A stretch of 64,000 nucleotides of DNA from an uncultured Oscillospiraceae bacterium (GCA_910584285.1 CAJTYK010000002.1:1-64000), one strand, 5' to 3'; shown: positions 42,048 through 49,880, counted from the stretch's first letter. The notes: generated from the sequence alone by a model not told the origin. A program made the numbers and translations.

Positions 42048-42683
42048 TTACTGCTTCGTCAGGCTGGCGGAATCAAAGGTTACGGTGTACTCCACCTCAT
42101 GGGGCTCGCTCATAGCCACCGTGTCGGCGATGACGGTCAGCGGCGCGTCAAAGGCGGTCACTGGGATCTCAAAGACGGAGTTGCTGCCCGGGGCGCTGAT
42201 CAGGTCGTAGCGCACGCCGTTCACCTTCATGTAGTCAAAGTTGGGACTGCTCCACACAATGGTGGCGTAAAACTTTCCGCCCGAGCACCGCAGCGCCGCA
42301 GGAGACTGGATGGTGGCCCGTCCGGTGCCCCCTGACAAGGTGACCTTGGCGGTGTAGCTGCCGTCCTCCGGGCCGGAGGGGGTGGGCTCCGGGGTGGGGG
42401 CCGTTGTGGGCTCCGGAGTGGGCTTGGCAGTGGGCTTTGCCGTGGGCTCCGGGGTGGCCGTGGGCTCCGGGGTGGGAGCTGTTGTGGGCTCGGTCGTGGC
42501 GGTGGCCTCCGGGGCGGGGGTGGCCGTGGGCTCGGTTGTGGCGGCAGGCTGGGACTGCTCCGGAGCGGGGCTGGGGGTCTGGGTGGGCTCCGGCGGCTGC
42601 TGCGGCTGCTGCGCGGCACAGCCGGCCAGCACCGTCAGGGTCAGCGCCAGCGCCGCCAGACGGGCCATCGTGTTCTGTTTCAT
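42048..42683 (-). CDS. Lipoprotein with Pro/Thr-rich linker and NEAT-like domain
   Basis: 211 residues. Lipobox LAGC (Cys22), a long TPEPTATPEP-type linker (about 25-105) built from a degenerate repeated segment, and a C-terminal beta-domain of about 105 residues: DGSYTAKVTLSGGTGRATI, SGGKFYATIVWSSPNFDYMK, VNGVRYDLI, and HEVEYTVTFDSAS. The layout resembles NEAT or 'iron-transport-associated' heme-binding domains, but I cannot verify a NEAT hit; no classic heme-binding YxxxY is certain. Lies between SLH-CbiK and the binding protein, so it may relay a metal-tetrapyrrole at the surface. Confidence 0.75.
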   Translation of the reverse strand: MKQNTMARLAALALTLTVLAGCAAQQPQQPPEPTQTPSPAPEQSQPAATTEPTATPAPEATATTEPTTAPTPEPTATPEPTAKPTAKPTPEPTTAPTPEPTPSGPEDGSYTAKVTLSGGTGRATIQSPAALRCSGGKFYATIVWSSPNFDYMKVNGVRYDLISAPGSNSVFEIPVTAFDAPLTVIADTVAMSEPHEVEYTVTFDSASLTKQ

Positions 42684-42747
42684 CTAATTCTCCTCCTCGT
42701 CAAAAGAAGCGCCGCAGAGCGCTTGGCTCCGCGGCGCTCAGAGAACG

Positions 42748-44613
42748 TTATTTCGCCTTGGCGGTGTCTGCCTGGAAGGTCAGGGTGCGGTCGTACCAGG
42801 TGTCCTTCTTTGCGCTGTGGGCGGCATAGTCCAGAGGCTTGTCCAGCTCGGCCACGGCCAGGGTGAAGGTGGTCTTGCCGTCGGCCTTCACACCGTCCAC
42901 CACGCCCTCCTGGGCCAGGCCGGCGGCGGAGGCGGTGCCCACAAACATCTTGTCGAAGCTCTCGCTGCCCAGCACCAGCTGGGCGGTCATCTTGCCGTCC
43001 TTCACGGTGAGGGTGCAGCTGTCGATCTTGAACATGGACTGCTCGCACTCCACCTCGATGGCGTACACGCCGTCGGCCAGTCTCTCCTTGCCGTCGGGGT
43101 TCTCGGGGTTGGGCTCCACGTCCACGCCGGTGTCGCCCAGGGGCTTGGCGGCCTTGGCATGGGCGGCCAGCAGATCCCGGATGGCCTGGAGCTCGCCCAG
43201 GCCCTTCACCTCACACTGGACCTCCAGTCCGGCGGCGGAGAACACAGAGTACCAGGACTGGGGGTCGTTCTCATCGGCCATGTCGTTGTTGGCGTGATCC
43301 CCCGCCACGATCATCATGGGGCGCAGCACCACCTTGGTGTATCCGGCCGCCTTCACCAGCTCCACCAGCTCCTGGGCGGTAGGGGAGGCCTCCACGGTGC
43401 CAATAAAGTAGTTCTTGTGGCCCTTGTCGGTGAGCACCTGCTGCATCTTGGCGTAAATGCTGTTGGAGGCGGCCTCGGTGCCGTGGCCCATGTAGCACAC
43501 GGCGGTCTTGCCGTCCTTGGCCAGGTCCTGGGTGGCGGCCACCATGGCGTCGGCCACCTGGTCGAAGTCGTCGTCGGTGGTGAGCAGGGGGGCGCCGATC
43601 TTGATGGACTGGAAGTTGCCCTCATATTTCTCCAGGGCCTTCACCAGATCGCCGTACTCCCAGCCGTTCATCAGGTGGGTGGGCTGCACCAGCAGCTCCT
43701 CCACGCCGTTCTTCTTGGCCCGCTCCAGGGCCTCCTTCACGTTGTCGATGAGCTCGCCGTCCCGGCGGTATACATGCTCGATGATGATGTCGGCGGTAAA
43801 GCCACGGCGGACATCATAGTCCGGGAACGCTTTGTCCAGGTCGTCCTCGATGGCCTTGATGGTCAGCACCCGGTTGTCGTTGAAGCTGGTGCCAAAGCTC
43901 ACCACCAGCAGCTCCTTCTTGCCGATGCTGTCCTGGTTGCGGGGGTTATCCTTGGAGGCGTCGCCGGTGGCGGCGTCAGCCATGTAGCGGCACAGGATGG
44001 CGGACACCTCCGCCCGGGTGGCGGTGCCGTTGGGGTTGAGCTTCCGGTTCTGATCCCCGGTGATGAACTCGCTGGCCACGGCCCAGTTCATGTAGCCCTT
44101 GGCCCAATCGCTCACCTCGGCGGCGTCGGGATAGGCGGACGTCTCGTCCTTGCGGCTTTTCAGGGCGTCCTTGCCCACCTGGCGGGCGGCAAACTCGCAG
44201 ATGATCTTGGCGATCTCCTGCCGCTTGACGGTGCCATTGGGGTCAAAGGTGTCGTTGTTGGCGGTCTTGCCGTTGACGATCTTCTGGGAGAAGGCCCAGA
44301 CCACCGCGTCCCGGTAAGCATCCCCCTCCTTCACATCCTGGAAGGGATTGTCCACGCCCTTCACATCGGGGGAGTTGGCCAGACGGTACAGCGCCGTCAC
44401 CAGCTCCGCCCGGGTCATGGGCTCGTTGGAGCCAAAGGTGGTGTCGGTTCTGCCGTCCACCAGGCCCTTCTCCGTCACCTCGGCCACATACTCCTTGGCC
44501 CAGTCGGGCACGTCGGTGTACTTGGCTGCGTCGGCGGCGAAGGCGGAGCCGGTCAATCCCGCCGCCAGCACCAGGGCCAGCAGCAGCGCGGTGAGCTTGT
44601 TCCGTTTTCTCAT
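42748..44613 (-). CDS. cbiK: Exported SLH-domain sirohydrochlorin cobaltochelatase (CbiK)
   Basis: 621 residues. Signal peptide (LLLALVLAAGLTGSAFA), then three SLH domains (about 29-85, 90-150 and 155-215) that normally bind cell-wall polymer. Next a CbiK chelatase: VVSFGTSFNDNRVLTIKA, LVQPTHLMNGWEYGDL, the catalytic His in CYMGHGTEAASNS (about 375) and the second His in AGDHANNDMA (about 439). A C-terminal beta-domain (DGVYAIEVECEQSMFKI) resembles the neighbouring lipoprotein's. Both metal-binding histidines are intact. It inserts Co2+ or another metal into sirohydrochlorin, apparently outside the cell. First gene after the riboswitch. Confidence 0.9.
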   Translation of the reverse strand: MRKRNKLTALLLALVLAAGLTGSAFAADAAKYTDVPDWAKEYVAEVTEKGLVDGRTDTTFGSNEPMTRAELVTALYRLANSPDVKGVDNPFQDVKEGDAYRDAVVWAFSQKIVNGKTANNDTFDPNGTVKRQEIAKIICEFAARQVGKDALKSRKDETSAYPDAAEVSDWAKGYMNWAVASEFITGDQNRKLNPNGTATRAEVSAILCRYMADAATGDASKDNPRNQDSIGKKELLVVSFGTSFNDNRVLTIKAIEDDLDKAFPDYDVRRGFTADIIIEHVYRRDGELIDNVKEALERAKKNGVEELLVQPTHLMNGWEYGDLVKALEKYEGNFQSIKIGAPLLTTDDDFDQVADAMVAATQDLAKDGKTAVCYMGHGTEAASNSIYAKMQQVLTDKGHKNYFIGTVEASPTAQELVELVKAAGYTKVVLRPMMIVAGDHANNDMADENDPQSWYSVFSAAGLEVQCEVKGLGELQAIRDLLAAHAKAAKPLGDTGVDVEPNPENPDGKERLADGVYAIEVECEQSMFKIDSCTLTVKDGKMTAQLVLGSESFDKMFVGTASAAGLAQEGVVDGVKADGKTTFTLAVAELDKPLDYAAHSAKKDTWYDRTLTFQADTAKAK

Positions 44614-44648
44614 GTCTCGTTTTCCTCCTTACGGTCTCATTTGTTCTA

Positions 44649-44810
44649 AGAACCTGTATTCACAGCCGAAGATGCCGGCTGGGCGAGGGATTTTTTCGCC
44701 AGACAAGGCGCATTTTCGCAGGAATACTTTGTGTATTTCAAGAAAATGCAACGCAGTATGGCGGAAAAAGACCCGTCCAGACGGCGTTTGAGGTTGTGAA
44801 TACAGGTTCT
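44649..44810. mobile_element. MITE-like inverted-repeat element, 162 bp
   Basis: Perfect 16-bp terminal inverted repeats AGAACCTGTATTCACA (44649-44664) and TGTGAATACAGGTTCT (44795-44810). The interior also pairs end to end imperfectly (GAAAATGC, GGCG, AAAAA and CCC blocks in both arms), so the whole element can fold into one long hairpin. No ORF. It lies in the 5' leader of the SLH-CbiK gene, between the riboswitch terminator and the start codon. A flanking target duplication is not clear. Confidence 0.8.
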
Positions 44811-44864
44811 AAATTTCCCGACGGGCTGAGCCCGCCGTGGGAAACCGGATCGGGCGGGGCGCCG

Positions 44865-44902
44865 TAAAAAGGAAACGCCCCGGGCCGAAGGCCTCGGGGC
44901 GC
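44865..44902 (-). terminator. Riboswitch-controlled terminator of the CbiK locus
   Basis: On the minus strand CGCCCCGAGGCC-TTC-GGCCCGGGGCG followed by TTTCCTTTTT. A GCCTCACGGC/GCGTGAGGC hairpin comes just before it. It ends the leader unless the aptamer is unbound. Confidence 0.75.
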
Positions 44903-44934
44903 GACAATGCCTCACGCGCGGAACACCGCCGTGA

Positions 44935-45106
44935 GGCCGAATCAAAAGCGCACTCTTGGTTTCGGCAGAATGCAGCCAGCCGCCACATATCTGACTTATC
45001 CCCTCAACGGGGGCATCACAGTGACCGACTCGCAGGGACTCTCACCCTATTCTGTGCGCCGCCACAGGCGGCCGCGGTTGGCTTCCAGCTATTCAGTTGA
45101 ACTGAC
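44935..45106 (-). promoter_or_regulatory. Cobalamin riboswitch of the SLH-CbiK/ABC operon
   Basis: On the minus strand the core GGGTGAGAGTCCCTGCGAGTCGGTCACTGTGATG (in parts GGTGAGAGTCC, GTCGGTCACTG) is followed by a GCCCCCGTTGAGGGG stem, GATAAGTCAGATATGTGGCGG and CTGCCGAAACC. This matches the other riboswitch at 61935-62105 over its conserved core. Binding cobalamin should favour the terminator at 44865-44902 and shut off the transport locus. The 5' limit is set by the promoter. Confidence 0.85.
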
Positions 45107-45112
45107 AAATAC

Positions 45113-45141
45113 AGGCTAACACGGCGGAACGGATTTGTCAA
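45113..45141 (-). promoter_or_regulatory. Promoter of the CbiK/ABC operon
   Basis: Minus strand TTGACA (45136-45141), 17-bp spacer, TAGCCT (45113-45118). Start near 45106, just before the riboswitch. Upstream, CCCGTGTTGG is repeated twice in tandem. Confidence 0.6.
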
Positions 45142-45178
45142 GCATTTCCTTGCCCGTGTTGGCCCGTGTTGGCCCGGG

Positions 45179-46207
45179 CTATCCGGGGAACCGGGCAGCC
45201 CAGTCCTCCTCCGCCACCGCCACGGTGACGCCGTTCCGGATGGTTTTGCCCACCACCAGTCGCCGGGCGCCCATTCTGGCGGCCCGTTCGCACACGTTAT
45301 CCACCCCCGTGAAGCGCAGCACCCGCTCAGAATGGGCAAAGTCCCCCGCCAGCGCCGCCAGCTCCCGGGCGCTGTAAAAGGCCGCCGGCCAGCCCTGGGC
45401 GGCGCAGTAGTCCAGCAGGCCCTCCTCATCCCGCTTCAGATCGATGGAGGCCACGCAGCTCACCGCCCTGGGGTGGATGTCATGCTCCTCCAGCACCTGC
45501 TTCACCGCCGCCCGGATGGCCGCCTCGCTTGTCCCCCGCCGGCAGCCCAGGCCCAGGTGGAGCACCGGGGGAACCAGCAGCAGCGTCTCCCGGAAGGGGG
45601 CCTTTTTCCGCCAGGAGATGCAGATGCCCACCGCTCCGCTGTCTCCCCGCTCCGTGCCGGGGGGCAGTTCCCCCTCCACGGGAAAGTCACAGCACAGGGG
45701 CACCGGGCCCTCCAAAATGGCAGCGGATACCGCCTTGGCCGCCTTCATGTCGTCGAGGAACAGCCCCTGCCGGGCGGCCCAGGCGTCCACAGAGAATTTC
45801 CCGTTGACGTCGGTGGCGGTGGTAACCACCGGCTCCGCCTCCAGCCCCCGGGCCAGCCGCAGGGCCAGGGCGTTGGCCCCGCCGATATGGCCGGACAGCA
45901 GGGGGATGACAAACTGCCCCAGCTCGTCCACGCACAGCACCGCCGGATCGGTGCGCTTGTCCCGCACCCAGGGGGCGATGGAGCGCACAGCGATGCCCGC
46001 CGCCCCTACAAATATCAGGGCGTCCCCCCAGGCAAACAGCGGGCCGGTGGCCTGGGCGCAGGGGGAGCCCAGCACCTCAAACGTCCCGTCCGCGTACCGC
46101 TCCGGGGCCAGGCACCGGCACTCGTCCCCCGGGCCCCGCAGGCAGTCCCGGATCCGCAGGGCCGTCTCCCGCCCCCGGCGGCTGTAGGCAAATATGGCCA
46201 GCTTCAT
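45179..46207 (-). CDS. cbiG: Cobalt-precorrin-5A hydrolase CbiG
   Basis: 342 residues; opens the lactone ring of cobalt-precorrin-5A and releases acetaldehyde in the anaerobic pathway. N-terminal domain with YSRRGRETALRIRD, the central IFVGAAGIAVRSIAPWVRDKRTDPAVLCVDELG and PLLSGHIGGANALALRLA (in parts), and the C-terminal domain with LGLGCRRGTS, VASIDLKRDEEGLLDY and VCERAA. Full length. Separated from the 17-gene cob operon by a tetR gene of the other strand, with its own promoter and no riboswitch. ATG 46207 or the GTG codon just before it. Confidence 0.94.
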   Translation of the reverse strand: MKLAIFAYSRRGRETALRIRDCLRGPGDECRCLAPERYADGTFEVLGSPCAQATGPLFAWGDALIFVGAAGIAVRSIAPWVRDKRTDPAVLCVDELGQFVIPLLSGHIGGANALALRLARGLEAEPVVTTATDVNGKFSVDAWAARQGLFLDDMKAAKAVSAAILEGPVPLCCDFPVEGELPPGTERGDSGAVGICISWRKKAPFRETLLLVPPVLHLGLGCRRGTSEAAIRAAVKQVLEEHDIHPRAVSCVASIDLKRDEEGLLDYCAAQGWPAAFYSARELAALAGDFAHSERVLRFTGVDNVCERAARMGARRLVVGKTIRNGVTVAVAEEDWAARFPG

Positions 46208-46233
46208 CACGCCCGCCCCCTTTCTTCCCCCTG

Positions 46234-46262
46234 ATTATTGCAGGGCTGCGGCGGATTGTCAA
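46234..46262 (-). promoter_or_regulatory. Promoter of cbiG
   Basis: Minus strand TTGACA (46257-46262), 17-bp spacer, AATAAT (46234-46239), giving a leader of about 20 nt. No aptamer fits in that space. Confidence 0.65.
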
Positions 46263-46312
46263 GGGGATCCCCCCGCCGGGATGGGAAGTTCGGCGCTGGG
46301 CACAAAAAGCTA

Positions 46313-46341
46313 TTGCTATTGTGGACCCAATAGTATATAAT
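46313..46341 (+). promoter_or_regulatory. tetR promoter with inverted-repeat operator
   Basis: TTGCTA (46313-46318), 17-bp spacer, TATAAT (46336-46341). CTATTG-N6-CAATAG (46316-46333) lies between the two hexamers, where a bound repressor would block polymerase. Confidence 0.7.
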
Positions 46342-46389
46342 ACTCTTATTAAGAAACCTTCGCCCGCAAATTGAGAGGAGGGGCCGTAC

Positions 46390-46998
46390 TTGGACGACAC
46401 CAAAACAAGGATCCTCTCCGCGGCGATGAAGGCCGTCCGGCAGTATGGGCTGGAAGGCGTCCGGGTACAGAACATCAGCGAGCTGGCCGGCATCTCCCCC
46501 GGGGCCATGTACCGCTACTTCAAAAGCAAGGACGAGCTGATGGTGGCCTGCTTTGCCAGCGTGGATCAGCAGGCAGCCGCCATCTTTGATCATCTCAAGT
46601 TCAACCCCCTGATCATGTTCACCGACCCCATGAAGGCGGTCAGGAGCCTGTGGGTGCCCTACTTCCGTTTCTGGGTGGCCCATCCGGACGAGACGGTGTT
46701 CTACCACCGCTTCCGGGACAGCGCCGCCTTCCCCGAATTTTACAAGCACTACGACGGAAGCCATTTCAACACCTTCGGCGGCATGGTGCGGGCCTTTATG
46801 AACACCTTCCCCAGCCTGCGCAGGATCAACCAGGATCTACTGTGGCTCCACGTGCTCACCTCCACCGTGATGTATGCCAAATACGTGGTGGAGGGCACGC
46901 TGCCCAACACCCAGGAGACGGAGGACACGGTGTTCCAGTTTATCAGCGTGGGCCTGAGCGGTTACCTGCGGCCCGAGAACGCAACCCCTAATTCTTAG
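46390..46998 (+). CDS. TetR/AcrR-family transcriptional regulator
   Basis: 202 residues. N-terminal helix-turn-helix (ILSAAMKAVRQYGLEGVRVQ, ISELAGISPGAMYRYFKSKDEL) is intact. The ligand-binding half (VPYFRFWVAHPDETVFYHRF, LWLHVLTSTVMYAKYVVEG) has no recognised effector. TTG 46390 with GAGGAGGGG is the likely start. A palindrome between its own -35 and -10 suggests autorepression. No obvious target pump is divergent; cbiG lies upstream on the other strand. Confidence 0.85.
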   Translation: MDDTKTRILSAAMKAVRQYGLEGVRVQNISELAGISPGAMYRYFKSKDELMVACFASVDQQAAAIFDHLKFNPLIMFTDPMKAVRSLWVPYFRFWVAHPDETVFYHRFRDSAAFPEFYKHYDGSHFNTFGGMVRAFMNTFPSLRRINQDLLWLHVLTSTVMYAKYVVEGTLPNTQETEDTVFQFISVGLSGYLRPENATPNS

Positions 46999-47014
46999 AA
47001 TAGGCCGCCGGGCC

Positions 47015-47141
47015 ATGCGGGATCAGGGGATGCCCCCTCAGACCTTCATCGGCGAGTTCTTTGACCGGGTATATCCGGACGAGTACATCGACGAAAAGAT
47101 CCCCGCCATGGTGTTTAAGCAGGGGAATAGAGCCAGCCAGC
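47015..47141 (+). pseudogene. Possible gene remnant
   Basis: An open stretch reads MRDQGMPPQTFIGEFFDRVYPDEYIDEKIP... and then runs into the terminator and cobO antisense sequence. Codon use up to about 47130 is gene-like (TTCATCGGCGAGTTCTTTGAC). It could be the remains of a small gene or chance. No ribosome site. Confidence 0.3.
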
Positions 47142-47186
47142 AAAAAGCCGGCGGCGGGATGTCCATCCCACCGCCGGCTTTTGACG
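47142..47186. terminator. Bidirectional terminator between tetR and cobO
   Basis: AAAAAGCCGGCGG / CCGCCGGCTTTT stem with inner GGATG/CATCC pairing, T-run on the plus strand and A-run on the other. Ends the cobalamin operon on the minus strand. Confidence 0.85.
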
Positions 47187-47199
47187 TTTTGCTTGCCGC

Positions 47200-47718
47200 T
47201 CAGAACTCCACGCCCTCCCGGGCGGGGATCCCCTGGGCAAAGGGGTGGCGATGGCAGCGCATCTCGGTGCTGTAGTCCGCCGCGTCCCGCATCCAGTCCG
47301 CCGGTCGCCGCCCGGTGAGCACCAGCTCCTGCCCGGACGGCTTTTCCAGCACCGCCCGGCGGAGCAGCGCCTCGTTCACCAGCCCCTTTTCCAGGGCGGC
47401 GCACGCCTCGTCCAGCACCAGCAGATCGGCGTTTAGCTCCAGCGCCTGCCGCAGGTGCTGGGTGTGGAGGGCCCAGGTCTCCGCCCGCTCCGTTTCGTCC
47501 ATCCGGGCGGAAAACCTCGTCCCCGCCTTCCCCCGGAGCACCTGGGCCCCCAGGCATTGGAGCAGGGGGATCTCCCCGCTGTGTCCCCCCTTGAGGAACT
47601 GGACGATCACCACCCGCCGCCCCGCCCCCAGGGCCCGCAGGGCCAGCCCCATGGCGGCGGTGGTTTTGCCCTTGCCCTCCCCCCAGTAGAGGTGGATCAG
47701 GCCCCGCTCCCCGCTCAT
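47200..47718 (-). CDS. cobO: Cob(I)yrinic acid a,c-diamide adenosyltransferase
   Basis: 172-residue CobO/BtuR-family enzyme that puts the 5'-deoxyadenosyl group on cobalt. P-loop YWGEGKGKTTAAMGLALRA, VIVQFLKGG, LLVLDEACAALEKGL, and the C-terminal ELVLTGRRPADWMRDAADYS. Last gene of the 17-gene operon; overlaps cbiC by 4 nt. Terminator follows at 47142. Confidence 0.93.
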   Translation of the reverse strand: MSGERGLIHLYWGEGKGKTTAAMGLALRALGAGRRVVIVQFLKGGHSGEIPLLQCLGAQVLRGKAGTRFSARMDETERAETWALHTQHLRQALELNADLLVLDEACAALEKGLVNEALLRRAVLEKPSGQELVLTGRRPADWMRDAADYSTEMRCHRHPFAQGIPAREGVEF

Positions 47719-48398
47719 GACAGCTTTTCCTGCCGCCCCGCGGGATCGGTGGCGTTCAGGGCGGCGTACAGCAGGGCGTTGCAGATGGCGGCGGCTACGT
47801 TGCTGCCCCCCTTGCGGCCCATGGCCGCGATGCAGGGCACGCCGTACCGCTCACAGGCCGCCACCATCCGCTCCTTGCTCTCCACCACGTTGACAAAGCC
47901 CACCGGCACCGCCACCACAAAGGCGGGGCGCAGCCCGCCCTCCATCAGCTGGCACAGCTTCAGCAGGGCCGTGGGGGCGTTGCCCACCGCCAGGGCCGCG
48001 CCGGGGTACTCTCCCGCCGCTTTCTCCATGCACACCGTCGCCCGGGTAACGCCCCGGCTTTTGGCCTGTCGGGCCACCTCCGGATCCGCCATGAAGCAGT
48101 ACACCTCACCCCCCAGCTTGGCCAGCGCGGTCTTGCTCACCCCCGCCTTGGCCATGTTGGTGTCCGTCACAATGGACGCCCCCGCCCGGAGGGCCTTCAC
48201 CGCCGCCTCCACCGCACCGTCGGTGAAACGCAGGCTGTGGGCGTAGTCAAAGTCCGCCGTGGTGTGGATCACCCGCTTCACCACCGGCTCCCGGTCAGCC
48301 GGCAGGACAATCCCCATCTGGGCCAGCTCCGCGGCGATGATGCGCATACTTTCCCCCTCGATGTCCGAGGGACGCTGATAGGTCAATTCCCGTTCCAT
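47715..48398 (-). CDS. cbiC: Cobalt-precorrin-8 methylmutase CbiC
   Basis: 227 residues; moves the C11 methyl to C12, giving cobyrinic acid. Motifs: ADREPVVKRVIHTTADFDYAHSLRFTDGAVEA in parts (the catalytic His lies in IHTTADFDY), IVTDTNMAKAGVS, GNAPTALLKLCQLM, and VGFVNVVESKERM. Placed between cbiP and cobO with 0-4 nt spacing. Confidence 0.94.
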   Translation of the reverse strand: MERELTYQRPSDIEGESMRIIAAELAQMGIVLPADREPVVKRVIHTTADFDYAHSLRFTDGAVEAAVKALRAGASIVTDTNMAKAGVSKTALAKLGGEVYCFMADPEVARQAKSRGVTRATVCMEKAAGEYPGAALAVGNAPTALLKLCQLMEGGLRPAFVVAVPVGFVNVVESKERMVAACERYGVPCIAAMGRKGGSNVAAAICNALLYAALNATDPAGRQEKLS

Positions 48399-49880
48399 TC
48401 AATTCATCCCCATCATTCCATAGAGTTCCCTCAGCTCGAGGGCCTGCCGCACCCCGTCCGCCAGCAGGTCGAGCTGGGCCTGCTGATAGGCGGCGTGGGA
48501 CACCGCCCGGGTGCGCTCCACCGGCAGCCCCCGGCGCTCACACAGCAGTGCCGCCAGCTTCTGGGTCAGCTCCCCGCTGTCGAACAGCCCGTGGAGGTAG
48601 GTGCCCCACACATTGTCCCGGACGCAGCCGTCCTCCCGGCCGTCCTCCAGGCGGCAGAAGGGCTCCCCGAGCACCTGAGTGCGCCCCATGTGGATCTCGT
48701 ATCCCTCCAGCTTGGCCCCGGCCAGCGGACCGGACACCACCTGGCCCCCCACCCGGGTGCGGGACTTCTCGGGCAGGAAGGTGGTCTCCACCGGCAGCAG
48801 GCCCATCCCCCGGACGCTGCCTCCCGCACCGTGCTCTACCCCCGACTGGTCGTGGACGGCCTCGCCCAGCATCTGATAGCCGCCGCACACCCCCAGCACC
48901 GGCGTGCCCGCCGCGGCCAGCTTCAAAATGGCGGCCTCCAGCCCGCACTGCCGCAGCCAGAGCAGGTCGCCCACTGTGCTCTTTGTCCCAGGCAGGATCA
49001 CCAGATCGGGCAGGCCCAGCTTCCGGGGGTCGTCCACATAGCGCACCCCGATTTGCGGGTGCTCCTCCAGGGGGGTAAAGTCGGTGAAGTTGGAGATCCG
49101 GGGCAGGCGCACCACCGCCGCGTCCAGGGGCTTGTGGGCGGCCTCCTGTTCCAGGCAGGGGGCCAGGGAGTCCTCGTCGTCCACGTCCACCTTGAGGTAG
49201 GGCACCACGCCTAAGACCCGTTTGCCCGTCTTTTCCTCCAGCATGGACAGGCCGGGGCGCAGAATCTCCGGATCCCCCCGGAACTTGTTGATGATCAGCC
49301 CCTGGATCAACTCCTGCTCCTGGGGCTGGAGCAGGGCCACGGTGCCATAGAGCTGGGCGAACACGCCACCCCGGTCGATGTCCCCCGCCAGCAGCACCGG
49401 CGCGTTCAGCCGCAGAGCCAGCCCCATGTTGACAATATCGTCCGCCCGGAGGTTGATCTCCGCGGGGCTGCCCGCCCCCTCAATGACGATGACATCGTTC
49501 TCGGCGGCGAGACTGTCGTAGGCCGCCAGCACCTCGGGGAACAGCTGCTTCTTATAGCGGAAATACTCCGCCGCCGACATCTGCCCCCGCACCTCTCCCA
49601 GGACAATGACCTGGCTGCCCGTGTCACTGCTGGGCTTGAGCAGCACCGGGTTCATCCGCACGTCCGGCTCCACCCCCGCCGCCTGGGCCTGCACCGCCTG
49701 GGCCCGGCCCATCTCCAGCCCGTCCCGGGTGACGTGGCTGTTCAGCGCCATATTTTGGCTCTTGAAGGGGGCCACCCGGTATCCGTCCTGGGCGAAGATC
49801 CGGCACAGGGCAGCGCACAGCAGGCTTTTGCCCGCCCCGGACATGGTGCCCTGGATCATGATGCACTTTGCTGGGCTCAT
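48399..49880 (-). CDS. cbiP: Cobyric acid synthase CbiP/CobQ
   Basis: 493 residues; amidates four side chains of adenosylcobyrinic diamide. N-terminal CobQ/MinD-like domain begins CIMIQGTMSGAGKSLLCAAL with KSQNMALNSHVTRDGLEMGRAQA. C-terminal type I glutamine amidotransferase domain with TPVLGVCGGYQMLGEAV (catalytic Cys in GVCGGYQ) and the second part VWGTYLHGLFDS. ATG 49880 overlaps the cobD stop by 4 nt; the frame is open much further upstream but that region is antisense-type. Confidence 0.94.
   Translation of the reverse strand: MSPAKCIMIQGTMSGAGKSLLCAALCRIFAQDGYRVAPFKSQNMALNSHVTRDGLEMGRAQAVQAQAAGVEPDVRMNPVLLKPSSDTGSQVIVLGEVRGQMSAAEYFRYKKQLFPEVLAAYDSLAAENDVIVIEGAGSPAEINLRADDIVNMGLALRLNAPVLLAGDIDRGGVFAQLYGTVALLQPQEQELIQGLIINKFRGDPEILRPGLSMLEEKTGKRVLGVVPYLKVDVDDEDSLAPCLEQEAAHKPLDAAVVRLPRISNFTDFTPLEEHPQIGVRYVDDPRKLGLPDLVILPGTKSTVGDLLWLRQCGLEAAILKLAAAGTPVLGVCGGYQMLGEAVHDQSGVEHGAGGSVRGMGLLPVETTFLPEKSRTRVGGQVVSGPLAGAKLEGYEIHMGRTQVLGEPFCRLEDGREDGCVRDNVWGTYLHGLFDSGELTQKLAALLCERRGLPVERTRAVSHAAYQQAQLDLLADGVRQALELRELYGMMGMN

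Noticed and set aside
42360..42600. Tandem repeat or recombination site in the PT-rich stretch
   Set aside because: It is the coding sequence of a repetitive lipoprotein linker, which explains the periodicity.
42817..44649. A 610-codon plus-strand frame opposite the SLH-CbiK gene
   Set aside because: Antisense artefact of codon bias; no ribosome site, low-complexity translation.
46000..46015. Another copy of the TGTAGGGGCG repeat
   Set aside because: The bases GCCCCTACAAATAT lie inside cbiG and encode its conserved FVGAAG segment; no second arm is present.
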